Positions 8,319 through 18,304 of a stretch of DNA of 64,000 nucleotides are shown one piece after another. The notes under the pieces were generated by a model. The model saw only the letters and a list, made by a program, of their open reading frames with translations, had not been told where the DNA came from and did not search any database. The position numbers and the translations under genes are program-made. The stretch comes from Mycobacterium sp. JS623 (GTDB lineage Bacteria; Actinomycetota; Actinomycetes; Mycobacteriales; Mycobacteriaceae): assembly GCF_000328565.1 (NCBI RefSeq), contig NC_019966.1:3162001-3226000 (forward strand). The letters run 5' to 3'. Positions within the stretch are counted from its first letter, which is position 1. Each line of letters opens with the position of its first letter.

Positions 8319-10463
8319 TTACACCGGGGGATGCACGATCTGTTTCATCGCCTCGGCCAGCTCCGCCGCCCGAGAGTCGGTGAAAACGTCCTCGAGCTGG
8401 AGTTTTCGCCCGTTGGGGCCCCGCAGCGGCACCCGCCAATTTGGATATTCATCGGTGGTGCCCGGTTGATTCTGGGTGCGCAAATCGCCGACCGCGTCGG
8501 CGAGCGACAACGCCAACAACTTGGAGGGGGTGCGCCCGAGATATCGGTGTAGGGCGAGGACGATCTCGTCGACGCTCGGATCCGCACCGAGTAGGCCCAC
8601 CCGGCGCAGCTCGCCCAGCCACGCTCCCTGTTGGGCCTGGTCGGCGGCGAGTTCCTCGGCAGCAGGCCGGGTCAACAGGCCGAGCTCCTCTCGCAGCCGC
8701 ACATGTTCGCCAGCCAGGTAGCCTGCCGTCGGCGGCAAGTCGTGCGTCGTCACCGCCGACAGGCAGTACTCGCGCCACTTCTCGGCGGCCAGCGGTCCGC
8801 CTGCACCGTCGCGGTCGGCCTCGAACCACAGAATGGAGGTGCCGAACAACCCGCGTTCGCGCAGGTAATCGCGCACCCAGGGCTCGACCGTGCCGAGATC
8901 TTCGCCGACCACCACAGCGCCGGCCCGGTGCGCCTCGAGCGCCACGACACCGATCATCGCCTCGTGGTCGTAGCGCACATAGGTGCCCTCGGTCGGCGGG
9001 GCGCCCTTGGGAATCCACCACAGCCGGAACAGGCCGATGATGTGGTCGATCCGAACGCCACCCGCGTGCCGCAGTACGGCGTTGACCAATGCTCGAAACG
9101 GCTCGTAGGCGTGGTCTACCAATTGGTCGGGCCGCCAGGGCGGCTGCGACCAGTCCTGACCGAGCTGGTTGAACGCATCGGGCGGCGCACCTGCGGTGAC
9201 GCCGAGCGCCAGCACGTCCTGCAACGCCCATGCGTCAGCGCCGTTGGGATCCACGCCGACCGCGAGGTCGTGCATGATGCCGAGTTCCATTCCGGCCTGG
9301 ACGGCGGTGGCCTGCGCTGCGGTGAGCTGGTCATCGAGCTCCCATTGCAGCCAGCGATGGAAGTCGACGGCCTTGGCGTGTTTGGCGACGAACTCCGCGA
9401 CCGAAGGGCTCGAAGGGTGCTGGAGTTCTTCCGGCCACTGGTGCCAGTCGTTGCCGTACTGCTCGGCGAGCGCACACCAGGTGGCGAAGTCGTCGAGGCT
9501 GCGGCCTTCGCGCTGACGATAGGCGGCGTAGGCCAGTTCGCGCCCGGCCGAGCGTTCGACTTTGTACACGCTTTCCAGCGCGGCGCGTTTGGCTTTCCAT
9601 GCGGCGTCCCGATCGATCAGTTTGGCCTTCTTGGCGAGCGCCTGCACGTCGAGGCGCAACTTGCGGACAGTGCCGCGCTGGCGGACGTATGCGAATTCGT
9701 CGATGGCCTCGACACGCAGATACAAGGGGTTGATGAACCGCCGCGATGTCGGCAGATAGGGCGACGGCTCCATCGGCGGGGTAGGAGCCGCCGCGTGTAG
9801 CGGGTTGACGAGAACGAAAGCCGCGCCGTGCTGCGATGCCGACCACACCGCGAGGTCGGTCAGATCGGTCAAATCGCCTACGCCCCAAGACCTTTGCGAG
9901 CGCACGCTGTACAGCTGCGTGGCCAGTCCCCACGCCCGGCTCGGGCCAAGCCTGGCAGGCAGTTCGAGAGACGCGGGGGAGACGATGACCAGCGTGCTGG
10001 TATCGGCGCCACCGATCTGCAGATGCAGTTGGTGATAGCCGAGCGGCAGGTCGGCAGGCAGCTCGAAGGTGGCCTCGCCAACCAGCCGATCACCGAGATC
10101 ATAAGGCGCCCTGTTGTTTTCGAGCTGTCGAAGGCCGGTCCGCACGCTGCCGTCTTCCAGTCGCAGCCACAGACCGACGGAGTCGCCGTGCGTGACATGG
10201 ACCCAGAACGACAACGCCACCCCCGAGCGACCGATGATGGCCGGCGGCAGCGCGCGTTCCCAGTAGTCGCGGTCGTGCGCCCGCAACGCAGCGGTGCGCT
10301 CGTCCTCGGTCGCGGCAGGCACGCCGAGTGCGTCGAGCACCGCGATCAGCGTGGAGTCGGCAACGACGGTTTGCCTGCCGGTCCAGTTCTCGTATTCGGT
10401 TGCCACGCCGTAGCGGCGCGCCAACTCGACGAGCGAGGCAGGCAGCTCAGACATTCCGCCCAT
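8319..10463 (-). CDS. malQ: 4-alpha-glucanotransferase (amylomaltase)
   Basis: 714 aa, GH77. The catalytic residues are readable: Asp nucleophile in GVRIDHIIGLFRLWW (about residue 470), acid/base Glu in VVGEDLGTVE (about 517), and transition-state Asp in TTHDLPPTAGY (about 573). The long N-terminal beta domain (first 170 residues) is the usual MalQ extension in actinobacteria. The enzyme disproportionates alpha-1,4-glucans in maltodextrin and glycogen turnover. Start ATG 10463 or ATG 10454 (MSELPASLVEL); I cannot decide. It lies 11 bases after the DAP-decarboxylase-like gene on the same strand, so the pair is probably an operon. Confidence 0.94.
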   Translation of the reverse strand: MGGMSELPASLVELARRYGVATEYENWTGRQTVVADSTLIAVLDALGVPAATEDERTAALRAHDRDYWERALPPAIIGRSGVALSFWVHVTHGDSVGLWLRLEDGSVRTGLRQLENNRAPYDLGDRLVGEATFELPADLPLGYHQLHLQIGGADTSTLVIVSPASLELPARLGPSRAWGLATQLYSVRSQRSWGVGDLTDLTDLAVWSASQHGAAFVLVNPLHAAAPTPPMEPSPYLPTSRRFINPLYLRVEAIDEFAYVRQRGTVRKLRLDVQALAKKAKLIDRDAAWKAKRAALESVYKVERSAGRELAYAAYRQREGRSLDDFATWCALAEQYGNDWHQWPEELQHPSSPSVAEFVAKHAKAVDFHRWLQWELDDQLTAAQATAVQAGMELGIMHDLAVGVDPNGADAWALQDVLALGVTAGAPPDAFNQLGQDWSQPPWRPDQLVDHAYEPFRALVNAVLRHAGGVRIDHIIGLFRLWWIPKGAPPTEGTYVRYDHEAMIGVVALEAHRAGAVVVGEDLGTVEPWVRDYLRERGLFGTSILWFEADRDGAGGPLAAEKWREYCLSAVTTHDLPPTAGYLAGEHVRLREELGLLTRPAAEELAADQAQQGAWLGELRRVGLLGADPSVDEIVLALHRYLGRTPSKLLALSLADAVGDLRTQNQPGTTDEYPNWRVPLRGPNGRKLQLEDVFTDSRAAELAEAMKQIVHPPV

Positions 10464-10474
10464 CCTGCCCGCTT

Positions 10475-11770
10475 CTAATCGACATCGCGCATCAACAAGT
10501 CGTCCCAGGTATCCCGTCGCACCACAAGCCGGGCATACCCGTTGCGGGCGAATACAACCGGGACTCGGCGCGCGCCGTTGTACTGGTTGGACATTGTGTA
10601 GCAGTAGGCCCCCGTGACAGGGATGGCGAGCAGGTCGCCGATCGCCGGGTGTTGCAGTGGGACGCCGTCGACGAGCTGATCGCCGGATTCGCAGTGCCTG
10701 CCGACGACGCTGACCATTTCACCGCCGCCGACCCGGTTGACGATTGCGGCCTCAAACCGCTGCCCGGTCAGCGACACCTCCAGGTTGTCGCCCATGCCGC
10801 CGTCGACGGCCACATGCGTCACCACACCGCGCTTGACCGTGGTGATCCGGTAGACCGTGCACGCGCTGTTGGCGACCATGCTGCGGCCAGGCTCGACGAT
10901 GATGCGTGCCCCGGCGGGCAACAGCGCCTTCGCCTGGGTGACCATCGCGTCGGCGTAGTCGTCGAGGCTGGGCGGGGTTTCGTCGTAGGTGTAGCGGACG
11001 CCGAGGCCGCCGCCGAGGTCGTAGACGTCGAAAGTGCCGAGCTTCGCGATGGGTTCGACGGCCTGGGCGAGCTGTTCGACGTTGAGCAGCTGCGACCCGA
11101 CGTGGGTGTGCACGCCGTCGAGACGCATCTTGGCACTGCGCTCGATCCGGCCGATCGCGTCGCGGGCGTCGTCGGGCATCAGGCCGAACTTCGAACCGGC
11201 GTGGCCCGTCGCCTGAGAGGCATGGGTAGCGGCCTCGACACCGGGGATGACCCGCACCAGGCACGGTTGCTGATGCCCAACGGGCACGATGCGCTCGAGC
11301 CTGTCGATGTCGTCGAAGTTGTCTACCACGACCAGGCCGACACCGTGTTTGACGGCCAGCTCGAGTTCTTCGTCGCTTTTGGCGTTGCCGTGCAGGACGA
11401 GCTTGCCGGCGTCGGCGCCTGCCTTCAGTGCGGTGAGGATTTCGCCTCCGCCCGCGACATCGAGATGTAATCCCTCTTCGACCATTACCCGTTGAACAGC
11501 GGTGCACGGGAACGACTTTGACGCAAACGCCACGTCGCAGCGCGGCCATCGGTCGCGGAACGCGGCGAGATAGTCGCGGGCCCGTTGCCGAAGGGCGTCT
11601 TCGGAGACGACGATGGCCGGCGTGCCGAACTGTTCGGCCACCGCGTCGAGGCGACACCCCCCAACGGTCAGCGTGCCGTCGCCGTCGAGGGCGCTGCCCG
11701 GCGCGAAGAGGCCGAGCAACTCGTCGGTGGACACGTCGGTGTGGACGGTCGGCTTGAAAGACACAGCCAT
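10475..11770 (-). CDS. Diaminopimelate decarboxylase-like PLP enzyme (fold type III)
   Basis: 431 aa. Alanine-racemase-type barrel with PLP Lys in FASKSF (about residue 85), HVGSQL, a YDLGGGLGVRY phosphate-binding loop, EPGRSMVANS, and a C-terminal beta domain containing CESGD, the Cys/Glu pair that completes the active site across the dimer, plus GAYCYTMSNQYN. All motifs support meso-DAP or related amino-acid decarboxylation. Mycobacteria normally carry lysA in the argS-thrA region, which is not in this window, so this is probably a second paralogue with possibly different substrate. It precedes malQ by 11 bases. Confidence 0.85.
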   Translation of the reverse strand: MAVSFKPTVHTDVSTDELLGLFAPGSALDGDGTLTVGGCRLDAVAEQFGTPAIVVSEDALRQRARDYLAAFRDRWPRCDVAFASKSFPCTAVQRVMVEEGLHLDVAGGGEILTALKAGADAGKLVLHGNAKSDEELELAVKHGVGLVVVDNFDDIDRLERIVPVGHQQPCLVRVIPGVEAATHASQATGHAGSKFGLMPDDARDAIGRIERSAKMRLDGVHTHVGSQLLNVEQLAQAVEPIAKLGTFDVYDLGGGLGVRYTYDETPPSLDDYADAMVTQAKALLPAGARIIVEPGRSMVANSACTVYRITTVKRGVVTHVAVDGGMGDNLEVSLTGQRFEAAIVNRVGGGEMVSVVGRHCESGDQLVDGVPLQHPAIGDLLAIPVTGAYCYTMSNQYNGARRVPVVFARNGYARLVVRRDTWDDLLMRDVD

Positions 11771-11863
11771 GAGCCTGCCATCGCTTCGTCGAACGTGAAC
11801 TGACTGCGAGAAAAGTCCGCGAAATCCGCACTGGCTTCATATTGGGCCACCTGCTACCGTCTG

Positions 11864-11883
11864 TCTGTAATGATCCCTACAGA
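11864..11883. promoter_or_regulatory. Candidate TetR autoregulatory dyad over the start codon
   Basis: Perfect 6-base arms TCTGTA (11864-11869) and TACAGA (11878-11883) with an 8-base spacer that contains the ATG of the TetR gene. Placement across the translation start of a probably leaderless regulator is typical of autorepression. Only the dyad is observed; binding is inferred. Confidence 0.4.
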
Positions 11884-12487
11884 GACACACCTGACGAAGA
11901 AACAGCAGCAGGGCGAGCAGTCCCGCGAGGTCATCCTCGACGCCACCGAGCGACTGATGTCAACGCGCGGCTACGCCGCGACCTCGATCAGCGACATCCG
12001 GAGGGCCTGTGGCCTGCCCCCGAGCTCGATCTACTGGCACTTCGGGTCGAAGGAAGGCGTGCTCGCAGCGGTGATGCAGCGCGGTGCCGACCGGTTCTTC
12101 GCGGCAATCCCAACGGCAGAAGACGTCGAGGCGCAGCTGGCCGTGGTGTCGAGGCTGCAAGCGCAGCATCCCGATTTTCTTCGGCTGTTCTACATGTTGT
12201 CGCTCGAGCGCGGCAACGATCCGGCGGTGGCCGATGTGATCCGCCGCGTACGCGACACCGCCATCGGCCAGTTCCGCGATGCGATCACCCAGCTGCTGCC
12301 CGCGGGCGTGCCGCACGCGAAGGCCGACCGCGTGGTCACCGAGCTGACCGCCGTGGCCGTGGCACTGTCGGACGGCGTCTACTTCGCCGAACATCTGGAA
12401 CCCGACGGCACCGATGTCGCAAAGATGTACCGCCGGCTGGTCCAGGCCGTGTCGGCTCTGATCCCAATTCTGTTGGAGGAAAAGTGA
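11870..12487 (+). CDS. TetR-family transcriptional regulator
   Basis: 205 aa. The N-terminal helix-turn-helix is REVILDATERLMSTRGYAATSISDIRRACGLPPSSIYWHFGSKEGVL, the TetR signature at about residues 20-66. The C-terminal ligand domain is unassigned. It is the first gene of a TetR-SDR-MFS cluster; its stop overlaps the GTG start of the SDR by 4 bases (GTGA), so the three genes are likely one unit and the regulator probably controls it. A 6-base dyad covers its own start codon. Confidence 0.9.
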   Translation: MIPTETHLTKKQQQGEQSREVILDATERLMSTRGYAATSISDIRRACGLPPSSIYWHFGSKEGVLAAVMQRGADRFFAAIPTAEDVEAQLAVVSRLQAQHPDFLRLFYMLSLERGNDPAVADVIRRVRDTAIGQFRDAITQLLPAGVPHAKADRVVTELTAVAVALSDGVYFAEHLEPDGTDVAKMYRRLVQAVSALIPILLEEK

Positions 12488-13389
12488 ATACGCGGACAGC
12501 GATCATCACCGGCGCCACGTCGGGCCTCGGTCTGGAATGCGCGCGCGCACTGCTGGGCAGTGACCCGTCCTGGCACATCGTGCTGCCGGTCCGAGACATA
12601 GTTCGTGGCACGGCGGCCGTCGAGGTATTAGGCGAGCCGGAGCGCTGCACAGTGATGCCGATGGACCTCGCATCGTTGACGTCGGTGCGTGCGTTCACCG
12701 ATGACGTTGCGGCCGAGGCACTTCCGCCACTGCAGGCCATCGCCTGCAACGCGGGCCTCCAGGTGGTGTCGGGCACCGAGTGGACCGAGGACGGCGTCGA
12801 GATGACGTTCGGCGTCAACCACCTTGGCCATTTCGCGTTGGTGCACGGCCTTCTCGACACACTGACGCCCCCGGCGCGAATCGTGGTCGTCAGCAGCGGA
12901 ACTCACGATCCGACAAAGCTCACCGGCATGCCCGATCCCCGCTATAGTTCCGCCGAGGACCTCGCACGTCCGGATAAGTCGGCGGACCCCGACGGCCGCC
13001 GCCGCTACACCACCTCGAAGCTGTGCAACCTGCTGTTCACCTACGAACTGGACCGTAGGCTCGGCTGCGGGCGTGATGGGGTGACCGTCAACGCGTTTGA
13101 CCCCGGCCTGATGCCGGGCTCCGGCCTGGCCCGCGACTATTCGCCGCTGGGGCGCCTCGCGTGGCGTTACCTGTTCCCCGCGCTGCGTGTGTTGCCGCAC
13201 GTGAACAGCACTCGCGCCTCCGGACGGCATCTCGCCTCGCTCGTCAACGACGCGCGCTTTGACGGGGTCAGCGGCCAGTACTTCGAGGGCAAGCGGCCCA
13301 TCAAGTCGTCGGCGGACTCCTACGACCGCGACAAGGCGCGCGACCTATGGGACACCAGCGAGGCGCTGCTGAACCACGCGTGCAAGTAA
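12484..13389 (+). CDS. Short-chain dehydrogenase/reductase
   Basis: 301 aa from GTG 12484, overlapping the TetR stop. NAD(P)-binding glycine motif GATSGLGLE at residues 10-18, CNAG at about 99, a catalytic VVVSSGTHD serine, and the YTTSK catalytic Tyr/Lys at about 175-179. The insertion between the Ser and Tyr and the C-terminal NSTRASGRHLASLV resemble the retinol-dehydrogenase/protochlorophyllide-reductase-like SDR branch. It oxidises or reduces an unknown hydroxy/keto substrate in the cytoplasm. Confidence 0.9.
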   Translation: MNTRTAIITGATSGLGLECARALLGSDPSWHIVLPVRDIVRGTAAVEVLGEPERCTVMPMDLASLTSVRAFTDDVAAEALPPLQAIACNAGLQVVSGTEWTEDGVEMTFGVNHLGHFALVHGLLDTLTPPARIVVVSSGTHDPTKLTGMPDPRYSSAEDLARPDKSADPDGRRRYTTSKLCNLLFTYELDRRLGCGRDGVTVNAFDPGLMPGSGLARDYSPLGRLAWRYLFPALRVLPHVNSTRASGRHLASLVNDARFDGVSGQYFEGKRPIKSSADSYDRDKARDLWDTSEALLNHACK

Positions 13390-13399
13390 TGTCGACGGG

Positions 13400-14572
13400 G
13401 TGGCGCAGGACCGGCGGGCCCGGGTCGCGGTCGCGGCGCTTTTCCTGACCAACGGGGCGCTCTTCGCCAACCTGTTGCCGCGCTATCCCGAGATCAAGAC
13501 CGACCTGCATCTGTCGAACGCGGTCTACGGCGTGGCGATCGCGGCGTTCTCTGGGGGCGCTCTGGTCGCTGGGCTGGCGGCAGCGGCCCTGATCCGCCGG
13601 TTCCACTCATCTCGGGTCGCGGTGGTCGGCACCATCGGCATCGCAACGTTCGTCGTCGTTGCGGGCCTAGCCACTACACCCCCCATGCTGGCCGCCGCGC
13701 TGTTCATCGCAGGCGCCTCGGACGCGATCACCGACGTCGCCCAGAACGCGCACGGCCTTCGCGTGCAACGCAACTACGGCCGCTCGATCATCAACTCCTT
13801 CCACGCGGTCTGGGCGGTCGGCGCGATCCTCGGCGGTCTGATGGGTGCAGGCGCGATCGCCATACACATGCCGAGGACCACGCACCTGTTGATCGCTGGT
13901 GTCGTCTTCAGCGCGGTTGTCTTGGTCGCCTATCCATATCTACTCCGCGGCCCCGACCACGACGACCATCCGACGGCGCGCTCAGCGGGCGGGGAAGGCG
14001 CGGGCCTCGCGGTATACGCGACGCTTGTTGCCCTGGTGGTGATAGCGATCGCGGGAGCCACCGTCGAGGATGCTGGAAGTTCCTGGGCCACACTGTATTT
14101 GCGTGACACGCTCGATGCGCCGGGGGCGGTCGCGGTGTTCGGCTACATCGCGTTGGTGGGCTTCATGTTCATCGGCAGAACGATTGGCGACCGGATGGTC
14201 GATCGCTTCGGCGAGCGGGCGGTAGTGCGAGCGGGCGGTTTCGTGTCGGCCGCGGGGATGGGTGCCGCGCTGGCATTTCCCAGTGTGCCCGGCACCATTG
14301 CCGGCTTCGCCGCAGCGGGCCTCGGTGTCGCGACGTTGATACCTGCCGCCATGCACGGCGCCGATCAGCTGCCAGGCATCCGCCCAGGCACCGGGTTGAC
14401 GGTGGTGACGTGGCTGATGCGGGTCGGCTTCTTCGGTGCGCCATTGCTTGTCGGTGTCGTTGCCGATGCGACGAGCCTGCGCGTCGGTCTACTGAGCGTT
14501 CCAATCGCGGGGCTCACGGTGATGGCACTGGCCGGTGCGCTCAGTGCACGGCGGCAGCCATCTCGATCGTGA
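13400..14572 (+). CDS. Major facilitator superfamily transporter
   Basis: 390 aa from GTG 13400, 10 bases after the SDR. Hydrophobic throughout with about 12 predicted helices; the opening VAALFLTNGALFANLLPRYPEI and the central FHAVWAVGAILGGLMGAG are like the ByrA/YbjJ-type MFS group. Substrate unknown; an export role for the SDR product or an inducer of the TetR is an inference. The final 32 bases overlap the convergent SMR gene. The start is uncertain because only a GACGGGG purine stretch directly abuts the GTG. Confidence 0.82.
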   Translation: MAQDRRARVAVAALFLTNGALFANLLPRYPEIKTDLHLSNAVYGVAIAAFSGGALVAGLAAAALIRRFHSSRVAVVGTIGIATFVVVAGLATTPPMLAAALFIAGASDAITDVAQNAHGLRVQRNYGRSIINSFHAVWAVGAILGGLMGAGAIAIHMPRTTHLLIAGVVFSAVVLVAYPYLLRGPDHDDHPTARSAGGEGAGLAVYATLVALVVIAIAGATVEDAGSSWATLYLRDTLDAPGAVAVFGYIALVGFMFIGRTIGDRMVDRFGERAVVRAGGFVSAAGMGAALAFPSVPGTIAGFAAAGLGVATLIPAAMHGADQLPGIRPGTGLTVVTWLMRVGFFGAPLLVGVVADATSLRVGLLSVPIAGLTVMALAGALSARRQPSRS

Positions 14573-14864
14573 GTACGCCGGCGATGATGAACCCGATGCC
14601 TAGCATCATCACCGGAGTAAGGGGTTCGTCGAACAGGTAGCGGGCGATGACGGCGACCAGGGCGACGCCGCAGGCCGTCCATACGCCGTAGGCGATGCCA
14701 ACCGCCATGCCCAGCGACAGGGACAGCCAGAGCAGATAGAAGCAGGCGAGATACCCCGCGACGACGGGGGCGATCCACGCCTTCTTGCGGAACCCGTCGG
14801 AGGCGCGAAGCGACAGCGTGGCAAAGACTTCGACGATGATCGCGGCGCCAAGCGCCAGCCACAT
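14541..14864 (-). CDS. Small multidrug resistance (SMR) family subunit, second of pair
   Basis: 107 aa, four membrane helices: WLALGAAIIVEVFATLSLRASDG with the essential Glu in helix 1 (VEV), then YLACFYLLWLSLSLGMAVGIAYGVWTACGVALVAV and GIGFIIAGVLTIEM. The ATG at 14864 overlaps the stop of the upstream SMR gene by one base (TGATG). Two adjacent SMR genes often make a heterodimeric cation/drug exporter driven by protons. The gene converges on the MFS gene with a 32-base overlap. Confidence 0.88.
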   Translation of the reverse strand: MWLALGAAIIVEVFATLSLRASDGFRKKAWIAPVVAGYLACFYLLWLSLSLGMAVGIAYGVWTACGVALVAVIARYLFDEPLTPVMMLGIGFIIAGVLTIEMAAAVH

Positions 14865-15202
14865 CACGATTCGTCCGCGGCGGCTCGCTGCGAGCCGAAC
14901 TCCACTAGCAGCACACCGGCGATGATTAGCCCGATGCCCACCACGATCGGCCAGGTGAACGGATCTCCGAAGATCACGGCGGCCAGCACCGCCGTGGCCG
15001 CCGTGCCGCAGGCGCCCCAGATGCCGTAGGCCACCCCGACTGGCATGCCTGTCCGCAGCACCATCGTCAGCAAGATGAACGACCCGAGGTATCCGGCCGC
15101 CACCACCACCAACCACGCCGAATGATCTTGCGACGCCCGCAAAGACAGTGTTGCCGCGACCTCGACCGCGATCGCCGCGATCAACAGCACCCACTTCCGC
15201 AC
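14864..15202 (-). CDS. Small multidrug resistance (SMR) family subunit, first of pair
   Basis: 112 aa with the same fold as its neighbour: LLIAAIAVEVAATLSLRAS with the membrane Glu, GMPVGVAYGIWGACGTAATAVLAAVIF, and GIGLIIAGVLLVEF. It is translationally coupled to the second subunit. The two share the ASLSLRAS/GxAYGxWxACG framework but differ elsewhere, as in EbrAB or YkkCD-type pairs. The intergenic region upstream contains repeated GTAACC/GGTTAC elements shared with the divergent esterase gene. Confidence 0.88.
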   Translation of the reverse strand: MRKWVLLIAAIAVEVAATLSLRASQDHSAWLVVVAAGYLGSFILLTMVLRTGMPVGVAYGIWGACGTAATAVLAAVIFGDPFTWPIVVGIGLIIAGVLLVEFGSQRAAADES

Positions 15203-15211
15203 GCAACGAAC

Positions 15212-15282
15212 GTAACCGAGGATTGGTTACCCGCGACACGTGACGCGAATCTCCCGGTTAGCTGTACTAGCCATGGGTAACC
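15212..15282. promoter_or_regulatory. Divergent control region with GTAACC/GGTTAC repeats
   Basis: Between the SMR pair and the esterase gene: GTAACC (15212-15217) and GGTTAC (15225-15230) form a perfect 6-base dyad with a 7-base spacer, and a second related pair, GGTTA (15256-15260) with TAACC (15278-15282), lies closer to the esterase start. A regulator-binding role is inferred. No regulator gene is adjacent. Confidence 0.4.
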
Positions 15283-15289
15283 TCGAAAT

Positions 15290-16828
<1,539 letters not shown>

Positions 16829-16864
16829 CGGCGCGCCAGCTAAACTCATGGCGGAGGTACCGCC

Positions 16865-17788
16865 GTGGACTTGGCAAAGACATTTTCGGATGTGCTGCCG
16901 CCGTTGATGCACGACCCCGTGATGTATGCGGTCCCGTTTTTCATCCTGTTTCTGATCATCGAGTGGACCGCGGCCCGCAAGCTCGCCCACATCGAGGCCG
17001 AGCGGCCACCGTCGGGTGCGTATCACCGAGCCGACGCGTGGGCCAGCATCTGGATGGGGCTGGTATCCGTCGGAACCAGCGGCGTGCTGAACTTTGTCGC
17101 CCTGCTGGGATATGCGGCGCTCTATGCCTACGTCGCACCGTGGCATCTGCCCGCGGGCCAGTGGTACACGTGGGTGATCGCGATCGTCGGTGTCGACTTC
17201 CTCTATTACTGGTATCACCGGATGGCCCATCGGGTGCGCATCTTCTGGGCCACCCATCAGGCCCATCACTCAAGTCAGTACTTCAATTTCGCCACGGCGT
17301 TGCGGCAGAAGTGGAACATCAGCGGCGATGTGTTTCTGCGGGCGTTGTTGCCGCTGTTCGGCGTTCCGCCGTGGCTGGTGTTCCTGTCCTTCTCGATCAA
17401 TCTGGTCTACCAATTCTGGATTCACACCGAGCGCATCGACAAGCTCTGGCGGCCAATCGAATTCGTCTTCAACACGCCATCACACCACCGCGTGCACCAC
17501 GGCATGGACAAGCAGTATTTGGACCGCAACTACGGCGGGATCTTCATACTCTTCGACAGGGCGTTCGGGTCGTTTCAGGCGGAGACCACCCGGCCGCACT
17601 ACGGCCTGACCAAACAGGTGGGCACCTTCAACATCTGGAAGCTGGAGACGTTCGAATACGTGGCGATTGCCCGCGATGTGCGCCACGCGACGCGCTGGCG
17701 CGACCGACTGGGCTATATCTTCGGCCCGCCGGGATGGGAGCCCGCCGCACGCCGAGTCGCCACCGAATCGGCAGAAGTTCGCACATAA
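16865..17788 (+). CDS. erg3: Sterol desaturase / fatty acid hydroxylase family membrane protein
   Basis: 307 aa from GTG 16865. Hydrophobic helices surround the histidine boxes that bind the di-iron centre: YHRMAHRVRIFWATHQAHH (HxxxH and HxxHH) and later HHRVHHG. Equivalent to the gene named erg3 (Rv1814) in M. tuberculosis by order, being followed at a distance by the secreted protease and TetR. The enzyme would hydroxylate or desaturate a lipid at the membrane using O2; a sterol substrate is only an analogy. A 7-codon linker ORF follows. Confidence 0.85.
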   Translation: MDLAKTFSDVLPPLMHDPVMYAVPFFILFLIIEWTAARKLAHIEAERPPSGAYHRADAWASIWMGLVSVGTSGVLNFVALLGYAALYAYVAPWHLPAGQWYTWVIAIVGVDFLYYWYHRMAHRVRIFWATHQAHHSSQYFNFATALRQKWNISGDVFLRALLPLFGVPPWLVFLSFSINLVYQFWIHTERIDKLWRPIEFVFNTPSHHRVHHGMDKQYLDRNYGGIFILFDRAFGSFQAETTRPHYGLTKQVGTFNIWKLETFEYVAIARDVRHATRWRDRLGYIFGPPGWEPAARRVATESAEVRT

Positions 17789-17792
17789 GTCG

Positions 17793-17813
17793 ATGCGCGG
17801 CCGGGAAGTATGA
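17793..17813 (+). other. Linker mini-ORF (6 codons)
   Basis: ATG 17793 reads MRGREV and stops at TGA 17811-17813, overlapping the next gene's ATG by ATGA. It starts 4 bases after the erg3-like stop. It is one of several such junction ORFs in the window; chance cannot be excluded for one this short. Confidence 0.3.
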
Positions 17814-18301
17814 ACCCCATGGATGTCAAAGAGGTTCTGCTGCCCGGCGTCGGTCTGCGATTCGAGTTCGAGAATCGCGACGGCGACCGCATCGGCGTTG
17901 TCGCCAGGCGCACCGGTGACTTTGAAGTCGTTGTCTATCCCAGGCACGATCCGGACCAGGCCCAGGAGGTGTTCCGGCTCTCCGACGAAGAGGCCGAGGC
18001 GCTCGCCCAGATCCTCGGCGCACCGCGGATCGCCGAACGCTTCGCCGACCTGACCCGCGAAGTGCCTGGCCTCAACGCGGGCCAGGTCACCGTCCGGCCC
18101 GGCAGCCCGTTCGTCGACCGCCCTCTCGGCGACACCAGGACGCGCACCCGAACCGGCGCCTCTATCGTCGCGATCGTCCGCGACGACGAAGTCCTCGCCT
18201 CACCGGGTCCGGCAGAAATGTTGCGGGCCAACGACGTATTGGTCGTCATCGGCACAGAAGACGGCATCAGCGCCGTCGAAGCAATCATCGTCGCGGGCTG
18301 A
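17810..18301 (+). CDS. KhtT-like TrkA_C regulatory subunit of a cation:proton antiporter
   Basis: 163 aa. N-terminal beta-rich AmhT/KhtT-type domain (VLLPGVGLRFEFENRDGDRIGV) followed by a TrkA_C (RCK_C) domain: GQVTVRPGSPFVDRPLGDTRT, SIVAIVRDD and MLRANDVLVVIGTEDGI. RCK_C domains sense nucleotides such as c-di-AMP or NAD(H) and gate a partner transporter. It lies 3 bases before the CPA2 antiporter gene, so the pair forms a KhtTU/AmhTM-like K+ or NH4+/H+ antiporter. Confidence 0.88.
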   Translation: MNPMDVKEVLLPGVGLRFEFENRDGDRIGVVARRTGDFEVVVYPRHDPDQAQEVFRLSDEEAEALAQILGAPRIAERFADLTREVPGLNAGQVTVRPGSPFVDRPLGDTRTRTRTGASIVAIVRDDEVLASPGPAEMLRANDVLVVIGTEDGISAVEAIIVAG

Positions 18302-18304
18302 CCG

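Noticed and set aside
15203..15289. Guanidine riboswitch before the SMR pair
   Set aside because: SMR genes often follow guanidine riboswitches, but the conserved aptamer core is not present and the leader is too short.
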